Notes under the pieces: generated by a model | The model's database searches: none | Told to the model about the DNA's origin: nothing | Seen by the model: the letters and a program-made list of their open reading frames with translations, nothing else | Source of the DNA: Demequina oxidasica | GTDB taxonomy: Bacteria > Actinomycetota > Actinomycetes > Actinomycetales > Demequinaceae | Reading direction: 5' to 3' | Assembly: GCF_000975115.1 (NCBI RefSeq) | Contig: NZ_BBRE01000001.1 | Span: 1,256,211-1,320,210 of the forward strand | Length of the DNA: 64,000 bases | Part shown: positions 8,094 through 16,538 of the stretch, one piece after another | Layout: each line of letters begins with the position of its first letter | Numbering within the stretch: position 1 is the stretch's first letter | Program-made: the position numbers and the translations under genes

Positions 8094-9269
8094 CTACCCC
8101 ATGACGTGAGCGATGCGGTTGATTGCCTCGGTCAGGATGGCCGGCGACGTCGCGAAGTTGATGCGCACGTGGCCCTCACCCCCCGTGCCGAACGTAGGCC
8201 CAGAGTTGAGCATGACGCGGGCCTCGCGATGCAGGAACTCCGACGGGTCCTCCCCGCCTAGGTCGTAAGCGCTGAGGTCGACCCAAGAAAGGTAGGTCGC
8301 CTCCGGCCACGTGTAACCCGCCTTGGGAAGCTTCTCCGCGAGCAGCGCGCCAAGGAGGTGGCGGTTCGCGTCCAGTCCCGCGACCAGGTCGTCGAGCCAC
8401 TGCCCGCCTTGCGTGTAGGCCGCGGTCTGGGCGAGCGCGCCCAGCTGGCTGGGACCGTGGCGCGGGACCGACGTGTAGCGAGCTAGGTCCGCGGTCGAGT
8501 CGGTGCCTGCGATCAGCAGTGCAGCCGGCACCCCCGCGAGGTTCCAGGCCTTGGAGGCGGACATCAGCGAGAAGGCATCGGCCCGCTCGCCGGCAACGGA
8601 CAAGTACGGCGTATAGGAAGCGTCGGTGTAGACCAACGGTGCGTGGATCTCGTCGGCGACCACCCGCACGCCGTAGCGAGCCGCGAGAGCTGCGACGGCC
8701 TCGAGCTCCGCGCGCGTGTGCAGTGTGCCCGTGGGGTTGTGCGGGTTGCACAGCAAGTAGGCGGCCGGACGCCCGCCGGTGGTGGCGCGCTGAAAGGCGG
8801 CCTCCAGCGACTCGAGGTCGATCCGGAAGTCCGCGCCCAGCCGGGACTCCTCGATGCGGCGACCGGCACCCTTGACGAACGAGAAGAACGGCGGGTACGC
8901 GGGCGGGTTGATGATTACAGCGTCGCCCGGGTCGGTCACCAGCGTGATGGCGTCCGTGTAGCCGGTGATGACGTCCGGCACAGCGACGATGTGTTCGACC
9001 GCCAGCGTGGGCCAGTCCCAGCGCTCGGCGGCGAAGCTCACGAGTGACTCCTCGTACGCGGTGCCGGTGCGGTAGCCCACGTCCCCGGTGGCGACGGCCC
9101 TAGCGAGGGCGTCGCGAACGGGGGGCGCGAACTCGACGTCCATTTCCGCCACGTAGAGCGGCAGCACGTCCGGCTCAAAGCGCCCCCACTTGGCGCTGGT
9201 GCGCGCCTTCAACGCGTCCAGCGTGGGAACGGTGAGCGGATTGGGTCGGGGCGAGGCAGGCACAGTCAT
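8094..9269 (-). CDS. PLP-dependent aminotransferase / cystathionine beta-lyase (PatB/MalY-like)
   Basis: A 391-residue fold-type I PLP enzyme. The MalY/PatB subfamily is indicated by the opening segment RTSAKWGRFEPDVLPLYVAE-MDVEF, by LCNPHNPTG and by VVADEIHAPLVY. The PLP lysine is Lys240 in SASKAWNLAG. Family members cleave C-S bonds in cystathionine and related thioethers, and some act as regulators. The start is ATG 9269, not the upstream frame to 9389, because homology begins there and CACACT lies six bases before it; the GGAGGT touching the ATG is too close to act as a Shine-Dalgarno site. Confidence 0.87.
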   Translation of the reverse strand: MTVPASPRPNPLTVPTLDALKARTSAKWGRFEPDVLPLYVAEMDVEFAPPVRDALARAVATGDVGYRTGTAYEESLVSFAAERWDWPTLAVEHIVAVPDVITGYTDAITLVTDPGDAVIINPPAYPPFFSFVKGAGRRIEESRLGADFRIDLESLEAAFQRATTGGRPAAYLLCNPHNPTGTLHTRAELEAVAALAARYGVRVVADEIHAPLVYTDASYTPYLSVAGERADAFSLMSASKAWNLAGVPAALLIAGTDSTADLARYTSVPRHGPSQLGALAQTAAYTQGGQWLDDLVAGLDANRHLLGALLAEKLPKAGYTWPEATYLSWVDLSAYDLGGEDPSEFLHREARVMLNSGPTFGTGGEGHVRINFATSPAILTEAINRIAHVMG

Positions 9270-9366
9270 ACCTCCAGTGTGGCACTTGGCTGCGGCGCGC
9301 GGCCAACCCCAGTTCCAGCGCTCGCTATCGTGGAGGCAGCGTTTCACATCTACGACGGAGGCATTC

Positions 9367-9651
9367 ATGTACGGGCTAGTGGGAAGCATGTTGGTACTGC
9401 CGGAAAACAGGGGCGTGCTCCTCAGCGCGCTCGCGGACGCGTCGGCGGACCTTCCGGGGTGCCTGAGCTACGTCGTCGCGGCCGATGCCGAGGACCCGAG
9501 TCTGGTCTGGGTCACCGAAGTGTGGGAGACCAAGGAGGCGCACGCGGCGTCATTGGAGCTTGACCACGTCAAGGAAGCGATAGCCGCAGCCAAGCCGGTG
9601 ATTCTGGGCTTTGGCACTCGGGTTGAGACGGCTCCAGTGTCGGTTCGCTAG
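9367..9651 (+). CDS. ABM-domain (antibiotic biosynthesis monooxygenase-like) protein
   Basis: A 94-residue ferredoxin-like-fold protein of the ABM superfamily. Recognisable features are the N-terminal strand with following helix (ENRGVLLSALADASADLPG), the central strand CLSYVVAADAEDPSLVWVTE, VWETKEAHAAS and the closing helix and strand. Family members include heme-degrading and quinone-forming oxygenases and many of unknown role, so no reaction can be assigned. ATG 9367 is chosen over an upstream in-frame start at 9190 because GGAGG lies five bases before it and the domain begins there. TATCGT at 9326-9331 could be its -10 element. Confidence 0.8.
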   Translation: MYGLVGSMLVLPENRGVLLSALADASADLPGCLSYVVAADAEDPSLVWVTEVWETKEAHAASLELDHVKEAIAAAKPVILGFGTRVETAPVSVR

Positions 9652-9679
9652 AGCGTCGGGCCCGGCTCACTCCGCATCT

Positions 9680-9826
9680 TTAATTGCGGAGGCCGTGCTC
9701 TTCTGCCTCCGGTTCCACAGAGAACGCATATTCGCGCCAGGTCTCGTACGCCTCGGGAGTCTCGACGCGATGGCGGGGCAAGATGGCGGGGAAGCCGGAA
9801 TCGGACGCGGGGTCGTGCGACTTCAT
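9680..9826 (-). CDS. Small hypothetical protein (48 aa)
   Basis: The minus strand from ATG 9826 encodes 48 residues, acidic and hydrophilic, beginning MKSHDPASDSGFPAIL and ending EPEAEEHGLRN with a TAA stop. Third codon positions are strongly G/C-biased as in real genes here, and GAGGCT (one base from the window's TAGGCT -10) lies six bases before the ATG. There is no membrane segment or recognised motif. It occupies most of an otherwise empty gap of about 340 bases (9652-9991), in which I see nothing else. Confidence 0.45.
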   Translation of the reverse strand: MKSHDPASDSGFPAILPRHRVETPEAYETWREYAFSVEPEAEEHGLRN

Positions 9827-9991
9827 TGAGCGAGCCTCTCTGGCCAGTGACGCGGGTTGCGCGGCTGGGGGAAGTTGCGGGCTAGTCGCGGGTAGCGGTG
9901 CGCGCAGGTATTCGGCGGATGTGCCGGGGTACTGATCAATTCTACAAGCGATGACACGGCGGCGGTGGGCACTAGGTCCCGTTGCCAGCGA

Positions 9992-10375
9992 TCAAACAGC
10001 GGGGCCTATTCTCGCACGAAGCGCGGCCTCCAGCGCTGGAATGTCCCCATAGACGGCGTCCAGGTCCCGCGACGTCAAAGCCTCGACCCATGTGCCGTCA
10101 ACCTTGGCAAGAACCAATGCGAGTTCACGCCCGGAGGCCGCAGCCGCGACGTCAGGAGGCATCTCGTTGCGGTGAAGCAGGCGGAACGGCACGCCCAAGC
10201 GTGCGACCATCGCCTTCCACTCCGGCTTGCGGCGAATGGGCGAGTGAGTGATGTCGCACAGCGCACAGTGCTTGGTTCCGATGAGGTGGCCCACCACGTA
10301 GGTGAGTTCTCCACGCACGCCGCCGTCGGCATCGTAGATGCCTACGTACTCGCTCGCGCGGGTGGTCTCGTTCAT
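9992..10375 (-). CDS. Conserved hypothetical protein with CxxC motif (127 aa)
   Basis: A 127-residue soluble protein of no named family that I can assign. It has a striking central segment, TKHCALCDITHSPIRRKPEW (about 34-53), where a CALC pair flanked by His could bind a metal or be redox active, followed by a helical half (EMPPDVAAAASGRELALVLA). Similar proteins with this HCaLCDITH-like motif occur singly in diverse bacteria as far as I recall. Start ATG 10375 has TAGGGT exactly six bases upstream. Function unknown. Confidence 0.7.
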   Translation of the reverse strand: MNETTRASEYVGIYDADGGVRGELTYVVGHLIGTKHCALCDITHSPIRRKPEWKAMVARLGVPFRLLHRNEMPPDVAAAASGRELALVLAKVDGTWVEALTSRDLDAVYGDIPALEAALRARIGPAV

Positions 10376-10381
10376 GCGCTG

Positions 10382-10387
10382 ACCCTA
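10382..10387 (-). promoter_or_regulatory. -10 element TAGGGT (leaderless)
   Basis: TAGGGT on the minus strand followed by six bases and the ATG at 10375 of the CxxC protein; no ribosome-binding site in between. Confidence 0.55.
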
Positions 10388-10403
10388 CCTCGGTTGCGCC
10401 TGG

Positions 10404-10895
10404 CTACTTGCGTTCGTCGCGAGGCATCATCTGGCGGAGTAGCGCGTCGAGGCCCGCGCTGGCCTCCCGTTCGCGCTCGAGGCCACCCAACTGCAAGTAG
10501 CCCTGTAAGTTGCGATTGGTTAAGAAATCTTGGGTGGTGACGACCTGCGTGCCACCGGGGATCTCGGAGAACTCAAGCCGGATTTGTATCCCCGCATCGG
10601 GAAAGATCTCCGAGGTGCGCGACTGCACAATGAGTTCATGGCGCTCGACCTCGGTGTAGTGACCGTAGAAGCTGAACTCGTTGCCCTCAGGGTCCCGCTG
10701 CACCACACGCCAGGTGCCGCCCGCCTCAGGGTTGGTGTCCACCCAAGTGTTCTCATAGCCGGTGGGTGCCCACCATTCCTTGAGGTAGAGGGCCTCTGTG
10801 TGAGCCAGCCACACTTTGTCCAGCGGGTAGGAGATGCGCTCGACCATGACGATCTGCGGAGGCTCCTCGGATACCTCGATGTTGAGGTGGATCAT
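10404..10895 (-). CDS. SRPBCC / AHSA1-domain protein
   Basis: A 163-residue START-like (SRPBCC superfamily, activator of Hsp90 ATPase homologue 1 type) protein. Characteristic features are the opening strand with PPQIVMVERISYPLDKVWLA, the alpha/beta-grip segment KEWWAPTGYENTWVDTNPEA, GGTWRVVQRDPEGNEFSFYG and the C-terminal helix. The fold provides a hydrophobic ligand cavity; ligand unknown. Longer in-frame starts exist up to 11177 but ATG 10895 opens the domain and is preceded by AAGGGA five bases away. It is divergent from the GNAT gene. Confidence 0.8.
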   Translation of the reverse strand: MIHLNIEVSEEPPQIVMVERISYPLDKVWLAHTEALYLKEWWAPTGYENTWVDTNPEAGGTWRVVQRDPEGNEFSFYGHYTEVERHELIVQSRTSEIFPDAGIQIRLEFSEIPGGTQVVTTQDFLTNRNLQGYLQLGGLEREREASAGLDALLRQMMPRDERK

Positions 10896-11009
10896 GTCGG
10901 TCCCTTGGCTTGTGTCGCACTTGACGCAACAGTCGGCGATCCACACGGCTGAGTCCGTGTACCTCCTAGAGTGCTGGCACGGCGCCGTGCCGGTCAAGCA
11001 ACCGCGCCG

Positions 11010-11015
11010 TACCCT
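11010..11015 (+). promoter_or_regulatory. -10 element TACCCT (leaderless)
   Basis: TACCCT followed by six bases and the ATG at 11022 of the GNAT gene. Confidence 0.55.
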
Positions 11016-11021
11016 GGGACT

Positions 11022-11663
11022 ATGAACTTGTTTAGACGCCCCAGAGTGGTCATACGCGACGCCTCGGCGGCCGATGCTCGGGGGATTGCCGAGGTGTTGG
11101 TCGACTCGTGGCTGGCCGCGTACGAGGACCTTATGCCGGCCGAGCTCCTTGCAGGGATCTCCGTGGGCGAGCGGCACAAGCAGCTCGCCGCCGCCCTCTC
11201 CGCTCCCACCCCACCAGGAGCCGTACGGCTAGTCGCCGAGTTTCAGGGCGTCATCGTTGGCTTCGCCAACGCGGGCGTGCCGAAAGACAACAAGCCAGCC
11301 GCCGATGCCGGGGCTCGCCGGGCCATCGCCGCGCCCGCCGCGGTTGTTTCCGACGGAGTAGGTCCCGACGGAGAGGTCGACGCCGAGGGGCCCGGCCCTC
11401 GGCGCATCGGCGAGTTGGCAGTGTTGTATGTGTCGTCGTTGCATTGGCGCGAGGGGATTGGGCGCAAACTCATGCGAGTCGCCATCAAGCGGCTACTGGC
11501 TAACGAGTGCGACGAGGTTCGGGCCTGGGTCGTCGACGGCAACGAGCCCGCCTTCACGTTCTTCCAGCGCCAGGGGTGGACGCGCTCCGCGGTGCAGCGC
11601 AAGGAGATCATGGACGGCCACCTGATCCACCAGACGCGGGTGGACTTCCGCCTGATCGACTAG
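11022..11663 (+). CDS. GNAT family N-acetyltransferase
   Basis: A 213-residue GNAT enzyme. After a short basic leader it has the substrate helix (VLVDSWLAAYEDLMP), a central strand RLVAEFQGVIVGFANAG, an inserted Ala/Gly/Pro-rich loop of about 45 residues, and then the acetyl-CoA site (ELAVLYVSSLHWREGIGRKL) and the closing NEPAFTFFQRQGWTRS. The insertion in the middle is longer than usual and low in complexity. Its stop codon shares the CTAG tetramer with the stop of the convergent ATP-grasp gene. Substrate unknown. Confidence 0.83.
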   Translation: MNLFRRPRVVIRDASAADARGIAEVLVDSWLAAYEDLMPAELLAGISVGERHKQLAAALSAPTPPGAVRLVAEFQGVIVGFANAGVPKDNKPAADAGARRAIAAPAAVVSDGVGPDGEVDAEGPGPRRIGELAVLYVSSLHWREGIGRKLMRVAIKRLLANECDEVRAWVVDGNEPAFTFFQRQGWTRSAVQRKEIMDGHLIHQTRVDFRLID

Positions 11664-12511
11664 GAAAGCAACGCGCGGAAGGCCGCGGCGGCGCGCTCCG
11701 GAGCACCCTCGCTCAGCCCCAAGAACAAGCTGGGCTCGGTCAGCTCGAGTTCGAGCACTACCGGGCCGTCCGGGGTTGGCAACAGGTCGACTCGCGTGTA
11801 GGCGAGCGCTGGCAGCGACGCGACGATGGCGTCCCCGAGTTCGCGTTCGGCGGTTGAGGCGTGCGTACCCACCACCTTCTCGTCGGCATAGATTCCGGTC
11901 TCCCACGACATGTCTCGCGACAGGATTGCCGCCTTGCGCGCGGCGTGAGAGAACTCACCACCCACGTACATCAATGCCGTCTCGCCCACCTCGTCGATCT
12001 GGGCGAGGTACGGCTGGATCATGGCCGTCTTGCCGCTGGCATGAAGCGCGTCAATGTGTGCGCGGGCCGCGGCCTCGTCCCCGTCAAAGAGCTTGGCCCC
12101 GTTGGAACCGGCCCCCACAGACGGCTTGACCACTAGGTGGCCGTCGAGGGGCACCACCACGTCATCGGGAATCGCCTGGCCCGGGTCTACGAAGGTCGTG
12201 GGGACTACCGGGAATCCGCGTGCCGCGAGGTCCGCAAGGTAGCGCTTATCCGTGTTCCACTGGATGGTCTGGAGCGGGTTGTGCAACGTGGAAACTCGAG
12301 AGACGCGCTCTGCCCACAGCAGGAACGCGTCTAGGTTGTCGTGATAATTCCATGTCGAGCGCAGGATGACGGCGTCATACGCGGCCCAGTCCACCTCCGG
12401 GTCGTCCCAGCACACCAGTTCCGCCTCGGGAAGGTGGGGAAGCAGCATGGTCTCGTCGGCATCGGGAACGGGCAGGTCGACGGTGGTCACGAGAGCGATG
12501 CGAGCAGTCAT
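11660..12511 (-). CDS. ATP-grasp domain protein (RimK/glutathione-synthetase-like)
   Basis: A 283-residue ATP-grasp ligase-like protein. The N-terminal preATP-grasp domain shows VILRSTWNYHDN; the nucleotide-binding segments are HLVVKPSVGAGSNGAKLF and AMIQPYLAQIDEVGETALMY, and the C-terminal metal-binding strand is VLELELTEPSLFL. Proteins of this small subgroup, ending in the ELELTEPSLFL block, are widespread without a defined substrate; ligation of a carboxylate to an amine is the family reaction. TAGGCT six bases before ATG 12511 suggests a leaderless transcript, although 9 bases also separate it from the upstream gene, so it may be read from both. Confidence 0.83.
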   Translation of the reverse strand: MTARIALVTTVDLPVPDADETMLLPHLPEAELVCWDDPEVDWAAYDAVILRSTWNYHDNLDAFLLWAERVSRVSTLHNPLQTIQWNTDKRYLADLAARGFPVVPTTFVDPGQAIPDDVVVPLDGHLVVKPSVGAGSNGAKLFDGDEAAARAHIDALHASGKTAMIQPYLAQIDEVGETALMYVGGEFSHAARKAAILSRDMSWETGIYADEKVVGTHASTAERELGDAIVASLPALAYTRVDLLPTPDGPVVLELELTEPSLFLGLSEGAPERAAAAFRALLS

Positions 12512-12517
12512 GCCGCC

Positions 12518-12523
12518 AGCCTA
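12518..12523 (-). promoter_or_regulatory. -10 element TAGGCT overlapping the stop of the upstream gene
   Basis: TAGGCT is six bases from ATG 12511. Its first three bases are the TAG stop codon of the truncated phosphotransferase gene, so the signal is embedded in the operon junction. Confidence 0.5.
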
Positions 12524-13060
12524 TGGGGCATTGGGGGTCGCGATGGTACCCATCCAGCGAGCGTGCGCTGTGTACATGTGTCCCCATGCCTGGTGGTCAG
12601 GTGAGTCCTGGTGTGTGCACCAGCGGGCCATGGATTCGAGCCGTGCACCAGTCACGTGTAGGACGGAGGTCAGCGGGACCTCTCCATACGCAGCCATGAA
12701 CGTGGCGGCGGGTACGGGATCGTGCTCGATCCATACATCGGTGGCCCTGCGCGGAAAGCTGGCTGTGGCATCGTGCCATTGCCGCAGGGCCCGCGCGACG
12801 GAGGTGAGGACCGCGGCATCGCCCCGGAAGTCGGCCTCGCCGCCGGCAACCTCGCCCTCGATGAAGCCCAGCACCTCGCGGCCCCGGCCGTCGAATCCGA
12901 GTGGCTCGGGCACCCAGGTCACGCCGCGCTCGCGGACGTGAGTCAACAGTCGCTGTACGGTGGCGCTCTGCGGGCTGGCCGCGCGGCGCACGGTATCGCC
13001 CACGCGCACCACTGCACCGTTGACGTTGCCGCCAGTCAGCTCAACCTCGTGCTCGCTCAT
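12521..13060 (-). CDS. Truncated phosphotransferase-family protein (N-lobe only)
   Basis: A 179-residue protein matching the front half of small actinobacterial phosphotransferase enzymes (APH family): ELTGGNVNGAVVRVGDTVRR, then PEPLGFDGRGREVLGFIEGE and the helix RALRQWHDAT. In full-length relatives a catalytic HGDLxPxN loop and an IDW motif follow; here the chain instead runs through ATDVWIEHDPVPAATFMAAYG and ends after ARWMGTIATPNAP with neither motif. No frame nearby supplies the missing lobe, so this is a stable truncated form or a decayed gene. It lies between VanZ-RDD and ATP-grasp genes in the same direction, 21 bases after VanZ. Confidence 0.7.
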   Translation of the reverse strand: MSEHEVELTGGNVNGAVVRVGDTVRRAASPQSATVQRLLTHVRERGVTWVPEPLGFDGRGREVLGFIEGEVAGGEADFRGDAAVLTSVARALRQWHDATASFPRRATDVWIEHDPVPAATFMAAYGEVPLTSVLHVTGARLESMARWCTHQDSPDHQAWGHMYTAHARWMGTIATPNAP

Positions 13061-13081
13061 GTCATGGCCCCCACATGCCCG

Positions 13082-14218
13082 TTACTCGATGCGAGGCAGC
13101 ACCTGGGTTTCGGACGCGGCCATGTGCTGGTCCGCCCGGATTGCGGGCCGGGTGCGGGTGAGGGTGACCGAGGCTAGCTCGGACACGGTCCGGTTGTCGC
13201 GTCGCACCACCGCGCACGCGAACTCGATCATGGGCACTACGAAGACGTAGATAAACGGCAGGAGCGCCATCGGCAGCCATCGCACCGCAAATCTCACGGT
13301 GACCTGCCACAGCGCGGCATGGCGTCGGGGTGAGTTGAGTCGCGCGGGCGCGATGTTGACGGTGACCTGGCCTGGTGTGGCCCTGTCGCGGCGCAGTGCC
13401 GGGAACAACCACGCGATCGCGAGCGCCGCGACCAGCACAATGACGAGGGGGATCTTGCCGGAGGCGAGCAGGTCCTCCGCCGCCTCGCGCCCGTCGTTCA
13501 GTGCGACGAAGAAAGCCTGGACGCCCTGCGCGGCCACTGCGAGCACCGCGATCAGCGCGAGGTCGATGAACCCGGCCAGGGTTCGTCGTCCCAGTGACGG
13601 CGGGGCCAGGTCCGGGACCTTCCTAGGCGTGGTGAACGGCAGGATGCTGATGGCGATATATGAGATGACCACGCCCACCACGCCGCCGATGGTGTTGGCC
13701 ACGACATCGTCGACGTCGAGCAGGCGGTACGGGCAGGGGTAGATTCCCCAGAACCCCGTGCCCTGAGTCGCCTCGATGAGCCCCGAGGCCAGGAACGCGG
13801 CGAAGATGACGCCGAACCCGTTCCACCGGGTGACCTGATGCAGGAAAAAGGCGAACGGGACAAAGAGCAGCACGTTGAACGCGACTTGGAGGAATATTGC
13901 GGAGGTGCTGGTGGCCTCCCAGCCGATCACCGCCGCCTGGCTGGCGATGGGCTTGATCGAGGCGAACAGGTCCGTCTGCCAGTAGTCGCGCAGGTTGGGC
14001 GAGGGGCACTCGACGGAACTCGGCCGTGGCATCGGGAACACCGTGAAGGCACCCAGCGCGACCGCCGAACCCAGCAGTCCCAGTGCGGAAATCATGGGCC
14101 ATCCGCGCAGGCGTCCGTAGCGTCGCACCACGCGCGCGAGGATCGGCAGCATCGCGAGGGGGATGAGTGCGCCGGTGGCAAACACTGTGACAAGCGCGTT
14201 GACGCGGTACTGATCCAT
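13082..14218 (-). CDS. VanZ-like and RDD-domain membrane protein
   Basis: A 378-residue polytopic membrane protein. Residues about 1-185 form a VanZ-like domain with several helices, including FLQVAFNVLLFVPFAFFLHQ and the conserved SGLIEATQ with DVDDVVANTIGG. Residues about 205-345 are an RDD domain (RTLAGFIDLALIAVLAVAAQ, ATPGQVTVNI). The VanZ fold is linked to teicoplanin resistance in enterococci, but most actinobacterial members, including VanZ-RDD fusions, have no proven role. TAGGCT lies seven bases before ATG 14218. The region 14232-14357 upstream contains only the short palindrome CCCGGATCCGGG and no gene. Confidence 0.85.
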   Translation of the reverse strand: MDQYRVNALVTVFATGALIPLAMLPILARVVRRYGRLRGWPMISALGLLGSAVALGAFTVFPMPRPSSVECPSPNLRDYWQTDLFASIKPIASQAAVIGWEATSTSAIFLQVAFNVLLFVPFAFFLHQVTRWNGFGVIFAAFLASGLIEATQGTGFWGIYPCPYRLLDVDDVVANTIGGVVGVVISYIAISILPFTTPRKVPDLAPPSLGRRTLAGFIDLALIAVLAVAAQGVQAFFVALNDGREAAEDLLASGKIPLVIVLVAALAIAWLFPALRRDRATPGQVTVNIAPARLNSPRRHAALWQVTVRFAVRWLPMALLPFIYVFVVPMIEFACAVVRRDNRTVSELASVTLTRTRPAIRADQHMAASETQVLPRIE

Positions 14219-14225
14219 GTAGCCG

Positions 14226-14231
14226 AGCCTA
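14226..14231 (-). promoter_or_regulatory. -10 element TAGGCT of VanZ-RDD gene
   Basis: TAGGCT on the minus strand with seven bases to ATG 14218, one more than the usual six in this window. Confidence 0.45.
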
Positions 14232-14357
14232 GGCTAGCGGCGTGACTTCTTTGGTGCCGGTGCCCGATATCCGAACCCGGCTACGGTATTGCTGAGGGAC
14301 GCGGCCGCGCCCGGATCCGGGACGTTCGTCTGGGCGGGGAGGTGCTGACGGGATTAT

Positions 14358-15641
14358 CTACAGCTTGGGGCCCAAGGGAGGCTGCTCGACGTACTCGTCG
14401 AGCTCGTGCACCTCGTTGGGCGCGGGGGCGTCCTCCGCCTTGGGATCGTTGTCGAGACGCTCAGTGCCGTTGCGCAACATGGGGATGGTCAGGACGGCGA
14501 TGCCGAACGCCGCGAGACCCGCGCCCGCCGAGGTGTAGAGCCCCGCGTGAGCTCCCCCTCGCTCAATCAATACCCCGGCAATCCACGCGCCGAGCGCGAC
14601 ACCGGCGCCCATTCCGATCCGCACCCAGGCCATGCCCTCCGTGATTTGGTCGCGCTTGACGACGCGTTGCACCACGGTGTCCGCATTGGTGAGGGAGGGG
14701 GCGATTGTCGCGCCCGCGAGGAAGCCGATGATGGCGAAGACCACCAGGTTGGGCGAGAGGCTGATGGCGGTGAAGCCGAGCCCGAGGAAGAGTGCACCAA
14801 TCACGGTGCGCTTCCATAGCGGAGTCTTCCATCGGCGGGAGCCGTAGAACAGGCCGCCCACGAACGATCCGGCGGAGACGATGCCGAGCAGCACCCCCGC
14901 CCAGGCCTTGTGGCCCTGCTCGTCGGAGAACGCCACCGTAGAGATGTCGAAGGAACCAAACATGGTGCCGATGCCAAGTGCGATCAGCGTGACAGCGATG
15001 ATCGCCGGCGGGACGCGCCACCCCAGGCCCACGCCGCCTGTCTCCTTGCGCGTAGGGGGCTGGGTGCTACGTTGCGGCAGCAGAATGGCGATGCCGATCA
15101 CCATTGCAGTGGCGGAGATGATGATGCCAAGCGGCGGGTAGATCGCTGTCGCGAGAATAGTCGCCACAGCTGGGCCACCAATAAACAGGATCTCGTCCAG
15201 GACGCCCTCGAGCGCGAAGGCCGTGTGAATGTCGTCATCGGACTCCAGAATGTGCGACCAGCGTGCACGGGTCAGCGAGCCGAGCGGGCCGGAAAGGGAG
15301 GCGAGCACCACCGCGATCCACAACGCCCACTCGGGGCCGTGAGTCATCGCGGTCCAGATCGCGAGGATGGCACCGGTGACGTGCAGGATAGTCAGCGGCC
15401 ACATCACGGCCGCCTGGCCAAAGCGGTCCGTAAGTCGTGCGGTAGGGATGGTCTGCAGTGCCCAGACCAGGACGCCGATTGCGGCCACGCGCCCGGCCAT
15501 CTCGTAGCTGTCGTACTGAATTTGCACCATCAGAATGACCGAAATGTTGAACATCGAGATCGGCAGCCGTGCGAGTAGGCCCGCAAGGGCGAAGGCCTTC
15601 GCGCCTGGAATCTTCAGGATTTCGGAGTAGGTTGACAGCAC
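14358..15641 (-). CDS. MFS transporter
   Basis: A 427-residue major-facilitator carrier with about 12 hydrophobic segments. The loop after helix 2 reads TARLTDRFGQAAVMW, a variant of the MFS motif A, and a second half starts around VPPAIIAVTLIALGIGTMFG. The last 35 residues are hydrophilic and acidic (DPKAEDAPAPNEVHELDEY). Substrate is not apparent. The start is a GTG at 15641, 18 bases after the lipoprotein gene ending at 15660, so it could be the last gene of that operon; the ribosome-binding site is poor, so the start is uncertain. Confidence 0.83.
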   Translation of the reverse strand: MLSTYSEILKIPGAKAFALAGLLARLPISMFNISVILMVQIQYDSYEMAGRVAAIGVLVWALQTIPTARLTDRFGQAAVMWPLTILHVTGAILAIWTAMTHGPEWALWIAVVLASLSGPLGSLTRARWSHILESDDDIHTAFALEGVLDEILFIGGPAVATILATAIYPPLGIIISATAMVIGIAILLPQRSTQPPTRKETGGVGLGWRVPPAIIAVTLIALGIGTMFGSFDISTVAFSDEQGHKAWAGVLLGIVSAGSFVGGLFYGSRRWKTPLWKRTVIGALFLGLGFTAISLSPNLVVFAIIGFLAGATIAPSLTNADTVVQRVVKRDQITEGMAWVRIGMGAGVALGAWIAGVLIERGGAHAGLYTSAGAGLAAFGIAVLTIPMLRNGTERLDNDPKAEDAPAPNEVHELDEYVEQPPLGPKL

Positions 15642-15659
15642 CTACTTATGCTCTCACCT

Positions 15660-16538
15660 TTATTGCTGCGGGGACCGTGGTGTGGGGTCGCCCTCGGCGT
15701 GAGGTCGGTCACCTGAGGCGCCCATGACTGGCGGAGGAAGCGAAGTGGAGCGCTGACGCCGCTTGTCTTGGCGAACCAGGAGGGCAGCGCCGCCAATCAC
15801 CGAGGTGAACGCGGTGAGGATCAGCGCCCACTTAATGAAAGGCCACCAGTCAATCTGAGTGGAGTCACCACCCACGAGGCGAATGTCGCGACCGGAGAGC
15901 ACGTCTGCGGCGCCGAGGGTGACAGTGTTGCCGTCAATGTCGCCCGCACTAGCCTCGCGCACCAGCCCGGGAAAGGTGTAGCTGACCTCGAAGTCGATCG
16001 CGCTTCCCAGCGCGGCGATGTTCCCACCGCTGAGTCCTAAGGAGCCGAGGTCGACGCCGCCCAAGGGGCCATCGCCAGCTCCAGGAGAAGGCGACGCCTC
16101 AGCATCGGCCGGATCGGGCCCCGCCATCAGCACCACAAAGGAGTCGCCCTCGTGAGAGATGCTCGCGGTCGCGCCAAAGCCTGCCGTGACCTGAGAGGCC
16201 GCCTCATTGAACTCGCTGAGCGGCAGGTCGGTCATGGTGAGTTCGACCCCGCGCAGGTCCTCGTCCTCGTAGTCTTCTAGAGTCACCTGATCCGGGTACC
16301 TTGCCTGGAGGTCCTTGAGCTCCGCGCTATCTCCGAGGCTGCCGGTGAGCTCGCGGACATTGATGCCGGCCTGCTGACTCACTTGGGTGGCAACGGAGTC
16401 GGTAAACGCGACAACCACGTGCTGCGAGAACGTGTCGTCCGATCCGATGCTGGTGTCGGAGTCGATGCGCACGCACCCGGCGAGCGTGACGACCGCGAGG
16501 ACACCAATCGCGAGGAACTTGGCTGGGGTGCTCGTCAT
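15660..16538 (-). CDS. LppM-like lipoprotein 1
   Basis: A 292-residue lipoprotein. The signal peptide ends in LAVVTLAGCVRID, with lipobox LAGC (Cys 22). A beta-rich LppM-type domain follows, and a transmembrane helix near the C-terminus (FIKWALILTAFTSVIGGAAL) is followed by a basic, Pro-rich tail. LppM of Mycobacterium tuberculosis has the same lipobox, domain and C-terminal helix and affects phagocytosis and envelope lipids. This copy is the most divergent of the four here, with an Ala/Ser/Pro-Gly insert. Its ATG overlaps the stop of the next upstream copy by 4 bases (ATGA). Confidence 0.8.
   Translation of the reverse strand: MTSTPAKFLAIGVLAVVTLAGCVRIDSDTSIGSDDTFSQHVVVAFTDSVATQVSQQAGINVRELTGSLGDSAELKDLQARYPDQVTLEDYEDEDLRGVELTMTDLPLSEFNEAASQVTAGFGATASISHEGDSFVVLMAGPDPADAEASPSPGAGDGPLGGVDLGSLGLSGGNIAALGSAIDFEVSYTFPGLVREASAGDIDGNTVTLGAADVLSGRDIRLVGGDSTQIDWWPFIKWALILTAFTSVIGGAALLVRQDKRRQRSTSLPPPVMGASGDRPHAEGDPTPRSPQQ

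Noticed and set aside
8080..8099. GGTAGG/CCTACC hairpin between topoisomerase and aminotransferase
   Set aside because: 6-bp stem, 8-base loop overlapping stop codons and no T-run; too weak to call a terminator.
9190..9366. Longer N-terminal start of the ABM protein at 9190
   Set aside because: The extra 59 codons overlap the divergent aminotransferase coding region and lie before the ribosome-binding site.
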